Below, piece by piece: positions 8,190-18,640 of a stretch of DNA of 64,000 bases (position 1 is its first letter; each line of letters opens with the position of its first letter). Under the pieces are notes generated by a model. It was given only the letters and a program-made list of their open reading frames with translations, searched no databases and was not told the origin of the DNA. A program made the position numbers and the translations under genes. The DNA is from Thiothrix sp. (GTDB lineage Bacteria; Pseudomonadota; Gammaproteobacteria; Thiotrichales; Thiotrichaceae): assembly GCA_008015155.1 (NCBI GenBank), contig SSFA01000023.1, positions 1-64,000 of the forward strand, given 5' to 3'.

Positions 8190-10484
8190 ATGTTAAGCGC
8201 TGAAGTGGAAGAATCAATCAATACGCTATTCCGCAATGCTCGGGAGCGCCACCACGAATTTGTCACGGTTGAACATTTACTGTTAGCCATGTTAGATAAC
8301 CCAAGTGCCTTGATTGCACTACGTGCCTGTGGTGTCGATATTCCTAGTTTAAAGCGAGAGCTAGAGACTTTTATTGATGATAATACCCCCGTGCTCCCTG
8401 CGAGCGATCAACGTGATGTACAACCAACGCTAGGTTTTCAGCGGGTGATTCATCGGGCGGTTTATAGTGCACAGTCCTCACGTAAGGGTGAAGTGACCGG
8501 CGACGCTATTTTAGTCGCGATTTTTGGTGAGCCTGAGTCGCATGCGGTATTTTTCTTGTCGCAGCGTGATGTTGCACGTCTGGACATTGTGAATTTCTTG
8601 TCTCATGGAATTCGCAAAGATGAGCATATCAGTGGTCGGCACGATAATGATGAGGGTGGCAATATGGATTCCTCAGGGAATAATGGTGAGCAACAAGATA
8701 CCGAGTTAAGCGATGGCAAACAAAAGGCTCTGGATCAATTTGCGAGTAACCTCAATCAGCTAGCTCTAGAAGGCCGTATTGATCCCTTGATTGGGCGCGA
8801 TAATGAAATCGAGCGTACAGTGCAAGTCTTATGTCGACGTCGGAAGAATAACCCTCTGTTAGTGGGTGAAGCAGGCGTAGGTAAAACGGCGATTGCCGAG
8901 GGCTTAGCTAAACGAATTGTTGACGGTGAAGTACCTGAAATTTTGGCAGATGCAGTCATTTATTCCCTTGATATGGGCTCACTGCTAGCAGGCACTAAAT
9001 ATCGGGGTGATTTTGAGAAACGCCTCAAAGCGGTGATTCAACAAATCAAAGATGAACCCAACGCTGTATTATTCATTGATGAGATCCACACCATTATTGG
9101 GGCGGGTGCGACCTCAGGTGGCACGATGGATGCGTCGAATCTGATTAAACCAGTGCTTTCTTCTGGTGAGTTAAAATGTATTGGTTCGACTACCTTCCAA
9201 GAATACCACAGTGTGTTCGAGAAGGATCGCGCCCTAGCGCGTCGCTTCCAAAAGATAGATGTGAATGAGCCCAGTGTGGAAGAAACTTATGAAATTCTAA
9301 AAGGCTTGCGTTCGCGCTTTGAAGACCATCATCAAGTTAAATACACCATGTCTGCGCTGAAAGCGGCTGCTGAATTAGCAGCACGGTATATCAATGACCG
9401 CCATTTGCCAGACAAAGCGATTGATGTTATCGATGAAGCGGGTGCGAATCGCCGCTTGAAACCCTCAGCGACTCGTAAAAAGACGATTTCAGTGGGTGAT
9501 ATTGAGGAAATCGTGGCTAAAATTGCACGCATTCCACCAAAAACCGTTTCTAATTCTGACATGGATATGCTGAAGAATTTAGAACGCGATCTCAAAATGG
9601 TTATCTTTGGCCAAGATGCAGCGATTGAGCAACTCACCTCAGCGATCAAAATGGCGCGCTCAGGCTTACGTGATGATACTAAGCCGATAGGTTCCTTCCT
9701 GTTTGCAGGCCCCACTGGGGTCGGTAAAACTGAAGTGACTAAGCAGCTAGCCCTACGTATGGGTGTAGAAATGCTTCGCTTTGATATGTCTGAGTATATG
9801 GAGCGGCATACCGTGTCGCGTTTGATTGGTGCACCTCCGGGTTATGTTGGTTATGACGAAGGTGGTTTGCTGACTGATGCAGTCAATAAACATCCTCATG
9901 CCGTTTTACTGCTAGATGAAATTGAGAAAGCTCACCCTGATGTGTTTAACTTGTTATTACAAGTGATGGATCATGGAACTTTGACTGATACCAATGGACG
10001 CAAAATTGACTTCCGTAATGTGATTTTAGTGATGACTAGTAATGCGGGCGCAGAAGACATTAGCCGTAAGTCCTTAGGCTTCACTAAGCAGAATCACAGT
10101 AGTGATTCTATGGAAGCTGTGAAGCGTATCTTTACGCCAGAGTTTCGGAATCGTTTAGATGGCATTATTCAGTTCAACGCCTTAACTGATGCAGTGATTC
10201 GCTCAGTAGTTGATAAGTTTGTGATCAAATTAGAAGCACAACTACAACAGAAGGGTGTAACCTTGATCGTCGATGAAAATGCTCGCGATTGGTTAGCGAA
10301 AACAGGCTATGACCCATTGATGGGTGCGCGCCCCATGGAACGTGTGATTCAAGAGCATATCAAGCGCCCACTAGCAGATGCTTTATTGTTCGGTGAATTA
10401 GCAAACGGTGGGCGGGTTGAGGTATCGGTTGAAAATGATACCTTAGCTTTGAACTACGAAGGTGCTGAAGCAGCAGCCATCTAA
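8190..10484 (+). CDS. clpA: ATP-dependent Clp protease ATP-binding subunit ClpA
   Basis: Hexameric AAA+ unfoldase that feeds substrates to ClpP. The 764-residue protein shows the N-terminal ClpS-binding repeat domain ([24 protein letters not shown]), an acidic linker near residues 145-175, the first AAA module with Walker [10 protein letters not shown], Walker [11 protein letters not shown] and arginine finger region, and the second module with GPTGVGKTE and [13 protein letters not shown]. No ClpB-type coiled-coil middle domain is present, which separates it from ClpB. It is paired with clpS as usual. Confidence 0.97.
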   Translation: MLSAEVEESINTLFRNARERHHEFVTVEHLLLAMLDNPSALIALRACGVDIPSLKRELETFIDDNTPVLPASDQRDVQPTLGFQRVIHRAVYSAQSSRKGEVTGDAILVAIFGEPESHAVFFLSQRDVARLDIVNFLSHGIRKDEHISGRHDNDEGGNMDSSGNNGEQQDTELSDGKQKALDQFASNLNQLALEGRIDPLIGRDNEIERTVQVLCRRRKNNPLLVGEAGVGKTAIAEGLAKRIVDGEVPEILADAVIYSLDMGSLLAGTKYRGDFEKRLKAVIQQIKDEPNAVLFIDEIHTIIGAGATSGGTMDASNLIKPVLSSGELKCIGSTTFQEYHSVFEKDRALARRFQKIDVNEPSVEETYEILKGLRSRFEDHHQVKYTMSALKAAAELAARYINDRHLPDKAIDVIDEAGANRRLKPSATRKKTISVGDIEEIVAKIARIPPKTVSNSDMDMLKNLERDLKMVIFGQDAAIEQLTSAIKMARSGLRDDTKPIGSFLFAGPTGVGKTEVTKQLALRMGVEMLRFDMSEYMERHTVSRLIGAPPGYVGYDEGGLLTDAVNKHPHAVLLLDEIEKAHPDVFNLLLQVMDHGTLTDTNGRKIDFRNVILVMTSNAGAEDISRKSLGFTKQNHSSDSMEAVKRIFTPEFRNRLDGIIQFNALTDAVIRSVVDKFVIKLEAQLQQKGVTLIVDENARDWLAKTGYDPLMGARPMERVIQEHIKRPLADALLFGELANGGRVEVSVENDTLALNYEGAEAAAI

Positions 10485-10499
10485 ACTATGTTATGTGAG

Positions 10500-10529
10500 G
10501 CTAGGAGTTGTTAACTCCTAGCTTTATTT
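10500..10529 (+). terminator. Terminator of the clpS-clpA operon
   Basis: GCTAGGAGTT (10500-10509) pairs perfectly with AACTCCTAGC (10513-10522) over a GTT loop, followed by TTTATTT. Its 3' tail overlaps the stop codon of the convergent infA gene. Confidence 0.8.
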
Positions 10530-10742
10530 ACTGCGATAACTGATCCGACCTTTGGTTAAATCATAAGGCGTCAATTGCACCGTCACCCGGTCACCCGTTA
10601 AAATACGAATGTAGTTTTTACGCATCCGACCGGAGATATGAGCCATCACAATATGTTCGTTATCTAACTTCACACGGAAAGTCGTATTCGGTAAAGTATC
10701 AATTACCGTTCCTTCCATTTCAATATAATCTTCTCTCGCCAT
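10524..10742 (-). CDS. infA: Translation initiation factor IF-1
   Basis: IF-1 occupies the ribosomal A site during initiation. The 72-residue single OB-fold protein is near identical to the family consensus: [50 protein letters not shown] and [13 protein letters not shown]. It is convergent with clpA and divergent from the fatty acid cluster. The short neighbourhood clpS-clpA-infA is common in gammaproteobacteria. Confidence 0.97.
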   Translation of the reverse strand: MAREDYIEMEGTVIDTLPNTTFRVKLDNEHIVMAHISGRMRKNYIRILTGDRVTVQLTPYDLTKGRISYRSK

Positions 10743-10921
10743 AATTCCTTTGCTACAGGGTTAATCTGCAAAAATTTCAATGAAGCGCGTATTATCCTGC
10801 CATTCTGGCAGATGACAAGTTCTTTTTGTCAAGCAGCGTGATTTGCTTGGCAAATTCCATTAGCATAGATGCCAATTTATGCATTGGACAACAATTTCTG
10901 TTTTTAATTCTGGAGTCAGTC

Positions 10922-11863
10922 ATGGCAATAGCAGGGCTATTCCCTGGGCAAGGGTCTCAGTCATTGGGTATGCTTGCTGAATTAGCAGCTTCTTTTCCGA
11001 TCGTTACGCAAACTTTTGAGCAGGCATCTTCTGTTTTGGGGCGAGATTTATGGCAATTAGCTCAAGGGAGTGACGAAAGCGCCTTAAATAGTACTGAAAC
11101 GACTCAGCCTTTAATGCTCGCTGCAGGTGTGGCTGTGTGGCGGGTATGGCAAATCCAAGGTGGATGTTTACCCGTAGCGGTAGCTGGTCACAGTCTAGGG
11201 GAATATTCTGCTTTGGTAGCTGCTGAAGTTTTAGATTTTAATGAAGCGCTTGCTTTAGTTTCTAAGCGCGCCCAACTCATGCAAGCAGCTGTTCCAGAAG
11301 GAGTGGGTGCTATGGCTGCGATTTTGGGTCTAGCTGATGAGCAGGTAGTAGCTGCTTGTCAGCAGGCGGCTCAAAATGAGATTGTTGAAGCGGTTAATTT
11401 TAACTCTCCAGAACAAGTGGTCATTGCAGGCCATGCTGCTGCTGTTGAGCGTGCGATTGAAGTAGCTAATCAATTGGGTGCGAAGAAAGCAATTAAATTA
11501 GCCGTTAGCGTACCCTCGCATTGTAGCTTGATGAAATCAGCAGCCATTCAATTAGAGCAATCCTTAAGCCAAACTAAGTTTTATGCGGGTAAATTCCCGG
11601 TCTTACAAAATGTAGATGGCTTATCACGAGTTGAAGCGACAGACGTCCGCAGTGCTCTAGCTGAACAGCTTTATCGTCCAGTGCGTTGGGTCAGTACTAT
11701 CCGGCATTTGCAAACACAACATGGTGCGAATGTGATGCTTGAGTTTGGGCCAGGTAAAGTGCTAACAGGCTTAAATAGACGTATTGAGCGGCGGATGGAT
11801 GCTGTTTGTATCCATGATAATACCAGTCTTGAGGCTGCTTTAAAATTTTGTCAGGGGGCATAA
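10922..11863 (+). CDS. fabD: Malonyl CoA-acyl carrier protein transacylase
   Basis: Transfers malonate from CoA to ACP for fatty acid elongation. The chosen ATG at 10922 follows TCTGGAG and gives a 313-residue protein starting MAIAGLFPGQGSQSLGM, the family's true N-terminus; an upstream in-frame extension lacks homologous features. The catalytic serine lies in GHSLGEYSALVA (Ser91), with the oxyanion FPGQGSQ motif and the C-terminal histidine segment SVPSHCSLM. The fabG start follows the stop without any gap. plsX and fabH, often just upstream of fabD, are not here; infA occupies that side. Confidence 0.96.
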   Translation: MAIAGLFPGQGSQSLGMLAELAASFPIVTQTFEQASSVLGRDLWQLAQGSDESALNSTETTQPLMLAAGVAVWRVWQIQGGCLPVAVAGHSLGEYSALVAAEVLDFNEALALVSKRAQLMQAAVPEGVGAMAAILGLADEQVVAACQQAAQNEIVEAVNFNSPEQVVIAGHAAAVERAIEVANQLGAKKAIKLAVSVPSHCSLMKSAAIQLEQSLSQTKFYAGKFPVLQNVDGLSRVEATDVRSALAEQLYRPVRWVSTIRHLQTQHGANVMLEFGPGKVLTGLNRRIERRMDAVCIHDNTSLEAALKFCQGA

Positions 11864-12619
11864 GTGTCAGATTTGTTTAATTTAACAGGTGAAATCGCTT
11901 TAGTGACAGGAGCTAGTCGTGGCATTGGCAGGGCTATTGCTGAAACTTTAGGTAAGCAAGGTGCCATAGTGATTGGCACGGCCACTAGCGAAACCGGTGC
12001 TCAAGCGATCACTGAATATTTAGCCGCCACAGGTATTCAGGGCGCAGGTAAAGTATTAGACGTAGGCAATAGCGAGTCTATCAATAATTTACTAGCGTCT
12101 TTAACTAAAGACTACGGTGGTATCAGTATACTGGTTAATAATGCTGGTATTACTCGTGATAACTTATTGATGCGGATGAAAGATGAAGAGTGGGATACGA
12201 TAATCACTACTAACCTTACTTCTATCTTCCGTATGAGCAAAGCTTGTATTCGTCACATGATGAAAGCTAAAAAGGGGCGAATTATCTCTATTTCTTCTGT
12301 CGTTGGCGCCAGTGGTAATCCGGGACAAACTAACTATGCGGCCGCAAAAGCAGGTTTAGTAGGTTTCTCTAAATCCTTGGCCCGGGAAGTCGGTTCAAGG
12401 AATATTACCGTGAATGTGGTCGCTCCCGGCTTTATTGATACCGATATGACTCGTGAGCTTTCTGAAGATCAACGTGCAGCGATTTTCCAAAATATTCCCT
12501 TGGCGCGTTTGGGCCGGCCTGAAGAAATTGCGGGTGCAGTACTGTATTTAGCCTCACCCTTGGGCGCGTATGTAACGGGTGAAACCATTCATGTGAATGG
12601 TGGAATGTATATGGCATAG
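11864..12619 (+). CDS. fabG: 3-oxoacyl-ACP reductase FabG
   Basis: NADPH-dependent reductase of the fatty acid elongation cycle. The 251-residue SDR protein has the Rossmann glycine motif TGASRGIGRAI, the structural NNAG at 92-95, and the catalytic Ser145-Tyr158-Lys162 set in ISSVVG and NYAAAKAG. The C-terminal GFIDTDMT and YVTGETIHVNGGMYM are FabG hallmarks. It starts with GTG directly abutting the fabD stop, so it is translated from the same message. Confidence 0.96.
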   Translation: MSDLFNLTGEIALVTGASRGIGRAIAETLGKQGAIVIGTATSETGAQAITEYLAATGIQGAGKVLDVGNSESINNLLASLTKDYGGISILVNNAGITRDNLLMRMKDEEWDTIITTNLTSIFRMSKACIRHMMKAKKGRIISISSVVGASGNPGQTNYAAAKAGLVGFSKSLAREVGSRNITVNVVAPGFIDTDMTRELSEDQRAAIFQNIPLARLGRPEEIAGAVLYLASPLGAYVTGETIHVNGGMYMA

Positions 12620-12712
12620 GCATTTCTGCCTTTGCATAACTGGCAAGCATCGAATGTTTTCAATACAATAAGCCTTCGATGCCAAGCATTTTAATCTAGA
12701 GGAACTAAAAAC

Positions 12713-12952
12713 ATGAGTATTGAAGCTCGCGTCAAAGCTATCGTTGTCGAGCAGTTGGGAGTAGACGAGTCTGAAGTAACCAATGCATCTTCTTTTATCG
12801 AAGATCTTGGCGCTGATTCATTGGATACGGTTGAGCTAGTGATGGCACTGGAAGAAGAGTTCGGTACAGAAATCCCTGATGAAGAAGCGGAAAAAATCAC
12901 TACTGTGCAAGCAGCTATTGATTACATCAATGCTCACCTGACTTCAGCTTAA
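12713..12952 (+). CDS. acpP: Acyl carrier protein
   Basis: Carries growing acyl chains on a phosphopantetheine arm. The 79-residue acidic protein has the attachment serine Ser36 in [16 protein letters not shown] and the usual four-helix pattern. The ATG follows AGAGGAA (about 12700). The 93-base gap after fabG contains a weak hairpin (GCATCGAA 12647-12654 with TTCGATGC 12675-12682), which could help raise acpP expression relative to its neighbours. Confidence 0.97.
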   Translation: MSIEARVKAIVVEQLGVDESEVTNASSFIEDLGADSLDTVELVMALEEEFGTEIPDEEAEKITTVQAAIDYINAHLTSA

Positions 12953-13054
12953 TCCGCTCAGTGTAAGGATTAGCTACCTAAAACACGTAGCCCTATTGAG
13001 TTAGGGTTACGGTTTCCGGTCAGAAATATCTCTATTTCATGAAGGTATATAAGT

Positions 13055-14299
13055 TTGTCTAAAAGGCGTGTAGTAGTCACCGGTCTGGGTATTGTCTCTC
13101 CTGTAGGTTCTAGTTTAGAAAGTGCATGGAGCAATATTAAGGCGGGTAAAAGCGGTATCAATACCATCAGCCCTGAGTTATTTGACGCTAGTGAGTTTAG
13201 TGTGCGGATTGCAGGGAATGTTAAGGGCTTTAATGTTGATAATTACATTAAACCTAAAGACCAAAAGAAGATGGATACCTTTATCCACTATGGCATTGGT
13301 GCAGGTGTCGATGCAATCCGTGACTCTGGCTTAGAAGTCACCGAGGCGAATGCCGAGCGTATTGGTGTCTTGATGGGCTCTGGGATTGGTGGTCTGCAGA
13401 CGATTGAACGCAACTACAACGCTTTTCTCAATGGAGGCGCGCGGAAAATTTCTCCGTTTTTCGTTCCCGCGAGTATCATTAATATGGTAGCAGGCAATTT
13501 ATCGATTATGTATGGCTTAAAAGGGCCAAATATGTCAATTGTTTCTGCTTGTGCAACAGCGACCCATAGTATTGGGGATGCAGCACGTATGATCGTATAC
13601 GGTGATGCAGACGTGATGGTGGCCGGTGGTGCAGAAATGGGGTCTACACCCTTAGGCATTGGTGGCTTTGCTGCAGCACGTGCTTTATCAACACGCAATG
13701 ATGATCCTGAAGCGGCTAGTCGTCCTTGGGATGTAGATCGTGATGGGTTCGTTTTGGGTGATGGCGCTGGGGTTTTAGTTTTAGAAGAATACGAGCACGC
13801 GAAAGCCCGTGGTGCAAAAATTTATTGCGAATTAGTCGGCTATGGGATGAGCAGTGACGCCTACCATATGACCTCGCCCTCAGAGGGCGGTGAAGGTGCT
13901 GCACGCTGCATGCGCAATGCCATGCGTGATGCGGGTTTAAATCCTGATCAAATCGACTATATTAATGCACATGGTACTTCCACACCGGCGGGTGATAAAG
14001 CGGAAACCTTCGCAGTTAAATTAGCACTAGGCGATCATGCTTACAAAACAGCAGTGAGTTCTACTAAATCGATGACAGGCCATTTACTAGGTGCAGCAGG
14101 TGGTATCGAGGCTGTGTTTAGTGTGATGGCTATTTATGAGCAAGTGCTACCTCCAACCATTAACTTACATCAGCAAGACCCAGAATGTGATCTTGACTAT
14201 GTGCCCAATGTCGCTCGTGAAACCACGGTCAATATAGCTATGAGTAATTCCTTTGGCTTCGGTGGTACTAATGGCACCTTAATTTTTAAGAAGCTTTAA
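13055..14299 (+). CDS. fabF: 3-oxoacyl-ACP synthase II
   Basis: Condensing enzyme elongating acyl-ACP with malonyl-ACP. The 414-residue protein has the thiolase-fold triad: Cys166 in [12 protein letters not shown], a histidine in [11 protein letters not shown] and a second in [15 protein letters not shown], plus the C-terminal [10 protein letters not shown]. The reading frame starts on TTG at 13055, giving [18 protein letters not shown] as expected; an AAGG lies about 10 bases upstream. It is the last fatty acid gene before mltG; pabC, which often lies here, is absent. Confidence 0.96.
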   Translation: MSKRRVVVTGLGIVSPVGSSLESAWSNIKAGKSGINTISPELFDASEFSVRIAGNVKGFNVDNYIKPKDQKKMDTFIHYGIGAGVDAIRDSGLEVTEANAERIGVLMGSGIGGLQTIERNYNAFLNGGARKISPFFVPASIINMVAGNLSIMYGLKGPNMSIVSACATATHSIGDAARMIVYGDADVMVAGGAEMGSTPLGIGGFAAARALSTRNDDPEAASRPWDVDRDGFVLGDGAGVLVLEEYEHAKARGAKIYCELVGYGMSSDAYHMTSPSEGGEGAARCMRNAMRDAGLNPDQIDYINAHGTSTPAGDKAETFAVKLALGDHAYKTAVSSTKSMTGHLLGAAGGIEAVFSVMAIYEQVLPPTINLHQQDPECDLDYVPNVARETTVNIAMSNSFGFGGTNGTLIFKKL

Positions 14300-14327
14300 G
14301 TTGTAAGTTATCTTAACTTTAGCCTTA

Positions 14328-14355
14328 AGAAGTAAGCTGAACTAAGCTTACTTCT
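14328..14355 (+). terminator. Hairpin after fabF
   Basis: AGAAGTAAGCT (14328-14338) pairs perfectly with AGCTTACTTCT (14345-14355) over a 6-base loop. There is no T-run, so it may only partly terminate transcription entering mltG. Confidence 0.5.
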
Positions 14356-14448
14356 CTGACTCGAAATAATTAATATCTATAAGCTTTTCTTGGCAAGTCA
14401 TGGACTTTGCTCTATGTTAATCCTGCCCAATCTTTTCGAGAGTTGTCC

Positions 14449-15513
14449 ATGCGGTTTGTTTTAAAGCTCGTTCTAGTCTTAGTCATTTTAGCTGGAATAG
14501 CTGCTGGTCTTGTATATCAGCAATATCAAGCTTTTACCCAGGCATCCCTACCTCTTACTAACGATCAGCCTACAACTTTTGAAGTGAAGCCGGGGGCAAC
14601 TATCCGGCAAGTTACGCAGCAACTGATCGCAGCTGAGCTCTTGCCTAAAACCAGCCTTATCCCAGCAGAATATTTATTTTTAGCACAAGCCCGCCTCACT
14701 GAGCAGGCAAATAAATTAAAAGCAGGTGAATATCCCCTAGAGCCACCAATGACGACTGGAGACTTATTGGCGCGGTTAACTTCAGGTAAAACACTACAGT
14801 ATCAGTTAGCTATTATTGAGGGACATACGTTTAAAGAGCTGGTTAAGGCGATACAAACCCATCCTCATATCAAGCAAACACTGAGTCCGGAAGACTATAA
14901 AAATTTAATGCCTAAACTAGGGGGCGCTACTGGAGAGTCTGCAGAAGGCTGGTTTTATCCGGATACTTATAATTTTCCACGTGGATCGAGTGATATCGAG
15001 GTTTTAAAGCGCAGTTATCAAGCTATGTATGATTATTTATTAAAGGCTTGGGAACAGCGAGAGCCGCATCCTTTAATTAAAACACCTTATCAAGCACTCA
15101 TTCTGGCCTCTTTGGTTGAAAAGGAGACAGGCATGCCTGATGAACGACCGATGATAGCGCGAGTGTTCTTAACACGCTTAGAGAAGAACATGTTGCTGCA
15201 AACTGATCCTGCGGTCATTTATGGAATGGGTGACGCTTATGATGGCAATATTCGCAAAAAAGACCTAGAAACTGACACCCCTTGGAATACCTACACTCGG
15301 ACAGGTCTACCGCCCACGCCCATTGCTACACCTAGCAAAGCAGCAATTGATGCCGTCATGCACCCTGCGAAAACTAATTATTTGTATTTTGTAGCAACTG
15401 GTACTGGAGATGGTCGCCATTTCTTTTCTGAAACTTACGAAGCGCATCGTAAAGCAGTAAATCAATATCTAGAGAATGACAAAAAACGCCAACAAGGAAT
15501 AACAACTCAATGA
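14449..15513 (+). CDS. mltG: Endolytic murein transglycosylase MltG
   Basis: Inner-membrane lytic transglycosylase that cuts nascent glycan strands. Starting at the ATG 14449 (GAGAG about 8 bases upstream) the protein has 354 residues with one N-terminal membrane helix (FVLKLVLVLVILAGIAAG), a LysM-like linker (VKPGATIRQVTQQL) and the YceG catalytic domain with SLVEKETG, containing the essential glutamate, and DPAVIYG. An alternative TTG start 42 bases upstream is less likely. It overlaps tmk by 4 bases, forming the conserved mltG-tmk-holB-pilZ operon. Confidence 0.94.
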   Translation: MRFVLKLVLVLVILAGIAAGLVYQQYQAFTQASLPLTNDQPTTFEVKPGATIRQVTQQLIAAELLPKTSLIPAEYLFLAQARLTEQANKLKAGEYPLEPPMTTGDLLARLTSGKTLQYQLAIIEGHTFKELVKAIQTHPHIKQTLSPEDYKNLMPKLGGATGESAEGWFYPDTYNFPRGSSDIEVLKRSYQAMYDYLLKAWEQREPHPLIKTPYQALILASLVEKETGMPDERPMIARVFLTRLEKNMLLQTDPAVIYGMGDAYDGNIRKKDLETDTPWNTYTRTGLPPTPIATPSKAAIDAVMHPAKTNYLYFVATGTGDGRHFFSETYEAHRKAVNQYLENDKKRQQGITTQ

Positions 15514-16163
15514 CTCAAAAAGGCCTGTTACTGACCTTAGAAGGGGGTGAGGGCGCTGGGAAAACCACTAGCCGCTCGTACATCAGTGAATTTTTGAAGC
15601 AGCAGGGTATTCAAGTTGTAGAAACTCGCGAGCCAGGTGGTACTGAGGTCAGTGAAGCGATTAGGCAGGTACTACTAGACAGTAGTTTACCTAAGATGCA
15701 CCCTGACACTGAACTGCTGTTAATGTTTGCAGCACGCAATGAGCATTTACAAAAGAAAATTCTACCTGCTTTAGAGGCAGGGAATTGGGTCATTTGCGAT
15801 CGCTTTACGGATGCAACTTATGCTTATCAAGGCTATGGACGCGGTTTGGATCAAGTGCGAATTGCAGCTTTAGAAACTTGGGTACAAGGCAGTTTACGGC
15901 CAGATTACACACTGTTATTCGATATCGATGTCAATCTGGGCATGCAGCGAGTGCGGTCACGCTCTCAACAATTAGCCCTTAGTACAGACCGCTTTGAGCA
16001 GGAACAGCTAGAATTTTTCGAACGTATTCGAGAAGGCTATTTAGAGCGCGCTAAACGCTATCCAGAGCAATATCGAATTGTCGACGCAGCTGAGCCTTTA
16101 AATTCGGTGCAAAAGCAACTAGAGCAAATTTTAAGGGCTATTTTAAATAGGGCGCAGGTTTAA
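15510..16163 (+). CDS. tmk: Thymidylate kinase
   Basis: Phosphorylates dTMP to dTDP. The 217-residue P-loop kinase has Walker A GGEGAGKTTS, the substrate loop TREPGGTEVSEAIR, and DRFTDATYAYQGYGRG (the DRx/dTMP-binding segment). The LID region QQLALSTDRFEQEQLEFFERIREGY is recognisable. Its start overlaps the end of mltG (ATGA) and its stop overlaps the start of holB (TAATG), so all three are tightly coupled. Confidence 0.96.
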   Translation: MTQKGLLLTLEGGEGAGKTTSRSYISEFLKQQGIQVVETREPGGTEVSEAIRQVLLDSSLPKMHPDTELLLMFAARNEHLQKKILPALEAGNWVICDRFTDATYAYQGYGRGLDQVRIAALETWVQGSLRPDYTLLFDIDVNLGMQRVRSRSQQLALSTDRFEQEQLEFFERIREGYLERAKRYPEQYRIVDAAEPLNSVQKQLEQILRAILNRAQV

Positions 16164-17113
16164 TGACGACAATCGTCGCGGCAAACTATCCTTGGCATCA
16201 AGCGATTTGGCAGCGAATACAAGAGGCTCGGCAGCAGCAACGCCTACCACATGCCTTATTATTTACAGGTGCAACAGGTTGCGGTCATGAACAGATGGTC
16301 TATTCCTTAGCCCAAAGCTTGCTATGCTTACACCCAACCGAGGTAGGTTATGCTTGTGGAGAGTGTCGTAGCTGTAAAGTGTTTACTGCTCATTCGCATC
16401 CTGATTTTATGTTGTTAGAGTTAGTAGACGATAAGCAGTCTATTACTGTGGAACAAGTACGTAATTTAGATCGTTTTTTAGAGCTAAGCCGTAGTTATAG
16501 TCCCCATCGGGTTGCTTTAATCCTTCATGCCGCAGCAATGAATTCTAATGCAGCCAATAGTTTATTAAAGTCTTTAGAAGAGCCAGCTGAAAATACTTAC
16601 CTTTTACTGTTTACCGATAAGCCAACCGCACTCATACCGACAATTCGTAGTCGTTGCCAACAATTTCGTTTGGCGCTACCTACACAAACCGATTCTTTAG
16701 CATGGTTAGCAGCCCAAAAAACCACACAATCGGCTCGTGAGCTACTTGCTTTAGTAGGTGGTCGACCGTTAGCCGCAATTGCGGAGGATGCTGATGAGCG
16801 CTTACAACAGAAAATATTATTTTTTAATCAGCTGAAAGCACTGTTACTCCATCAATTAAGTATGCTTGAGGTAGCTAGCCAATGGGAAAAATACAATCGC
16901 CAAGAGCTACTAGATTGGCAGATAGAGTGGGTACAAGCTTTAATTCGACAGGAAATAGGGGAGATAGCCACAGAGGACTCCATTGAGTTAGCGGCTCTTG
17001 CTCCACGAGATCTTTGGTTATTATATGAGCGCTTGTTAGAGTTAAAGGCCTTATCCACTCATCCATTGAATGGACGGTTGCTGGTAGAAAATATGTTAAG
17101 TTTATGGCTATAG
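16163..17113 (+). CDS. holB: DNA polymerase III subunit delta'
   Basis: Part of the clamp loader. The 316-residue protein shows the N-terminal HALLFTGATGCGHEQM, a non-canonical P-loop as is usual for delta', the zinc-binding cysteines in CGECRSCKVF, QVRNLDRFLELS, and the NAANSLLKSLEEPAENTYLLL sensor region followed by TIRSRCQQFRL. It overlaps tmk by one base and is followed at 36 bases by the PilZ gene. Confidence 0.94.
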   Translation: MTTIVAANYPWHQAIWQRIQEARQQQRLPHALLFTGATGCGHEQMVYSLAQSLLCLHPTEVGYACGECRSCKVFTAHSHPDFMLLELVDDKQSITVEQVRNLDRFLELSRSYSPHRVALILHAAAMNSNAANSLLKSLEEPAENTYLLLFTDKPTALIPTIRSRCQQFRLALPTQTDSLAWLAAQKTTQSARELLALVGGRPLAAIAEDADERLQQKILFFNQLKALLLHQLSMLEVASQWEKYNRQELLDWQIEWVQALIRQEIGEIATEDSIELAALAPRDLWLLYERLLELKALSTHPLNGRLLVENMLSLWL

Positions 17114-17149
17114 TTTCCTAGTTTCTATTAATTTTAATAAAAAATAAGA

Positions 17150-17485
17150 ATGGAACCCATTAAAATCTCTTTCAGTTTAAATGATCGGACGGCTTTACAT
17201 AATCACTATTTACCTATGCTTAAAGGTGGCGGATTATTTGTACCCACTAAAGAAAATCTAAATTTTGGAGATCGAGTACAGGTACAAGTAGAGCTTTTGA
17301 GTGAGAAACAAAAAGCTTCTGTACCGGGTCGAGTAGTATGGATTACACCTGGTGGGGCAGTGCGTAGCCTGCCACAGGGAGTAGGCATCCAAATCATTGG
17401 TGAGCATCAATCACGCATCCAACAATATTTCGAAGGCTTACTAGGCGAGAATTTGTTACAGGCTCCGCCAAGACCTTGCTACTAA
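17150..17485 (+). CDS. pilZ: PilZ domain protein (type IV pilus assembly PilZ)
   Basis: A 111-residue protein consisting of one PilZ-fold domain: GLFVPTKENLNFGDRVQVQVELL, then VPGRVVWITPGG and LPQGVGIQII. Canonical c-di-GMP binding needs an RxxxR and a D/NxSxxG motif; neither is visible, as is typical of the original PilZ of type IV pili. PilZ acts with PilB and FimX-like partners in pilus extension. The location after holB is the conserved one. The ATG at 17150 has no strong Shine-Dalgarno. Confidence 0.88.
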   Translation: MEPIKISFSLNDRTALHNHYLPMLKGGGLFVPTKENLNFGDRVQVQVELLSEKQKASVPGRVVWITPGGAVRSLPQGVGIQIIGEHQSRIQQYFEGLLGENLLQAPPRPCY

Positions 17486-17670
17486 AGTAGTTTTACGCTT
17501 CTTTTTAGCTTAATTTGTAGCCAATTACACATAATTATTACACTTTGCTCAAGTATTCAGCGAATATTTGAGTAATTTTTTTAGTTTGCGCTAAAATGAA
17601 TGGGAACTGAATGTTTATTCATCTATCTAAATATTAGCATTCGTTTAAAGTCATATTGCAAGGAGGCCAT

Positions 17671-18003
17671 ATGTTCATTCGAAGCAAACTTTTACGCTAC
17701 ATAGCTGCTGCATGGATTCCTGTGATTGTTTCTGTTTGTCCGGTACAAGCCCAAGAACTACGCTTAAATTTAGTAGCAACTTTCGATGATCAGCCAGCTA
17801 TGAAAGATATTTCTTGGACGGTTTATCGCACAGACACTGATACTAAAGTTACTTCAGCCAAATATCATTCTACTCATGTTACCTTGCCTGCGGGTGATTA
17901 TCGGGTAGTAGCGACTTTAACTGAAAATGATAAAACCATTACGCGCACCCGTAGCTTCCAGTTACGTACTTCAGATAGCCGTATTATAATGCCAATGGAT
18001 TAG
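17671..18003 (+). CDS. Secreted/periplasmic protein of unknown function
   Basis: The ATG at 17671 is set by a perfect AAGGAGG 8 bases upstream and gives 110 residues. Residues 1-30 form a signal peptide with a hydrophobic core (YIAAAWIPVIVSVCPVQAQ) and a likely cleavage after AQA/Q. The mature part is about 80 residues of predicted beta-strand with ISWTVYR, THVTLPAGDYRVVATL and TRTRSFQLR, a pattern that recalls small carboxypeptidase-regulatory-like beta-sandwich domains. I do not recognise a named family. It stands alone between its own upstream AT-rich region and a terminator-like hairpin. Confidence 0.7.
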   Translation: MFIRSKLLRYIAAAWIPVIVSVCPVQAQELRLNLVATFDDQPAMKDISWTVYRTDTDTKVTSAKYHSTHVTLPAGDYRVVATLTENDKTITRTRSFQLRTSDSRIIMPMD

Positions 18004-18019
18004 TTTTTAATTTACTCTT

Positions 18020-18066
18020 AAAAGGCTGCTAGGGAGGGTGGATAACACCTACTGAATAGCCTTTTT
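18020..18066 (+). terminator. Terminator-like stem after the secreted protein gene
   Basis: AAAAGGCT (18020-18027) pairs with AGCCTTTT (18058-18065), followed by T and enclosing a second small stem GGTG/CACC (18037-18040 with 18046-18049). The A/T-rich flanks suit a bidirectional terminator. Confidence 0.55.
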
Positions 18067-18300
18067 ATAATTTATTGTTTTATACGCATAATGCATATTA
18101 TGTTAAATAAAATTCTCTTTTTTTGTATTTTTGTTAATCTACGTTGTTTCTACTCCACACTTAAATTATATAGGGTATTCTCCTATACTAATTTTACATA
18201 ACATAAAATATGTGTATAAAATACATAATACTACAAGAATTACCCTTACCAATCAGACCTAGGTACAATACCTACAACTATTCCACGAGAGGTTATAACA

Positions 18301-18630
18301 ATGGACGCACTAGAACGTATTGATGATGCAGTCAAGAACAATCCGGTAATTATCTTTATGAAAGGTACTCCACAGATGCCACAATGTGGTTTTTCTAGCC
18401 GCGCTGCACAGGCTTTGATGCAATGTGGTGAAGAGTTTGCTTATGTTAATGTATTAACTGATCCGGAAATCTTTCATAATTTACCACGTTATGCCGATTG
18501 GCCAACCTTTCCACAAGTCTATATCGATGGTGAATTGATAGGTGGCTGTGATATCACTTTAGAAATGTTCCAAAGTGGCGAGCTGCAAGAGGCCATAAAA
18601 AAAGCGGTATCAACTAAGAAAACTGCTTGA
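18301..18630 (+). CDS. grxD: Monothiol glutaredoxin, Grx4 family
   Basis: Iron-sulfur cluster carrier of the CGFS class. The 109-residue protein has PVIIFMKGTPQMPQCGFSSRA with the active cysteine Cys29, WPTFPQVYIDGELIGGCDI with the cis-proline glutathione site, and C-terminal helices. The ATG follows GAGAGG. The roughly 235 bases upstream, after the preceding terminator, are strongly AT-rich and hold a small inverted repeat TATAGG/CCTATA (18169-18174 and 18182-18187); no IscR consensus was recognised, so regulation is unknown. Confidence 0.95.
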   Translation: MDALERIDDAVKNNPVIIFMKGTPQMPQCGFSSRAAQALMQCGEEFAYVNVLTDPEIFHNLPRYADWPTFPQVYIDGELIGGCDITLEMFQSGELQEAIKKAVSTKKTA

Positions 18631-18640
18631 TTTTGCTCTA

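Noticed and set aside
10826..10921. Longer N-terminus for FabD
   Set aside because: The extension has no family similarity and the ATG at 10922 has a good ribosome-binding site.
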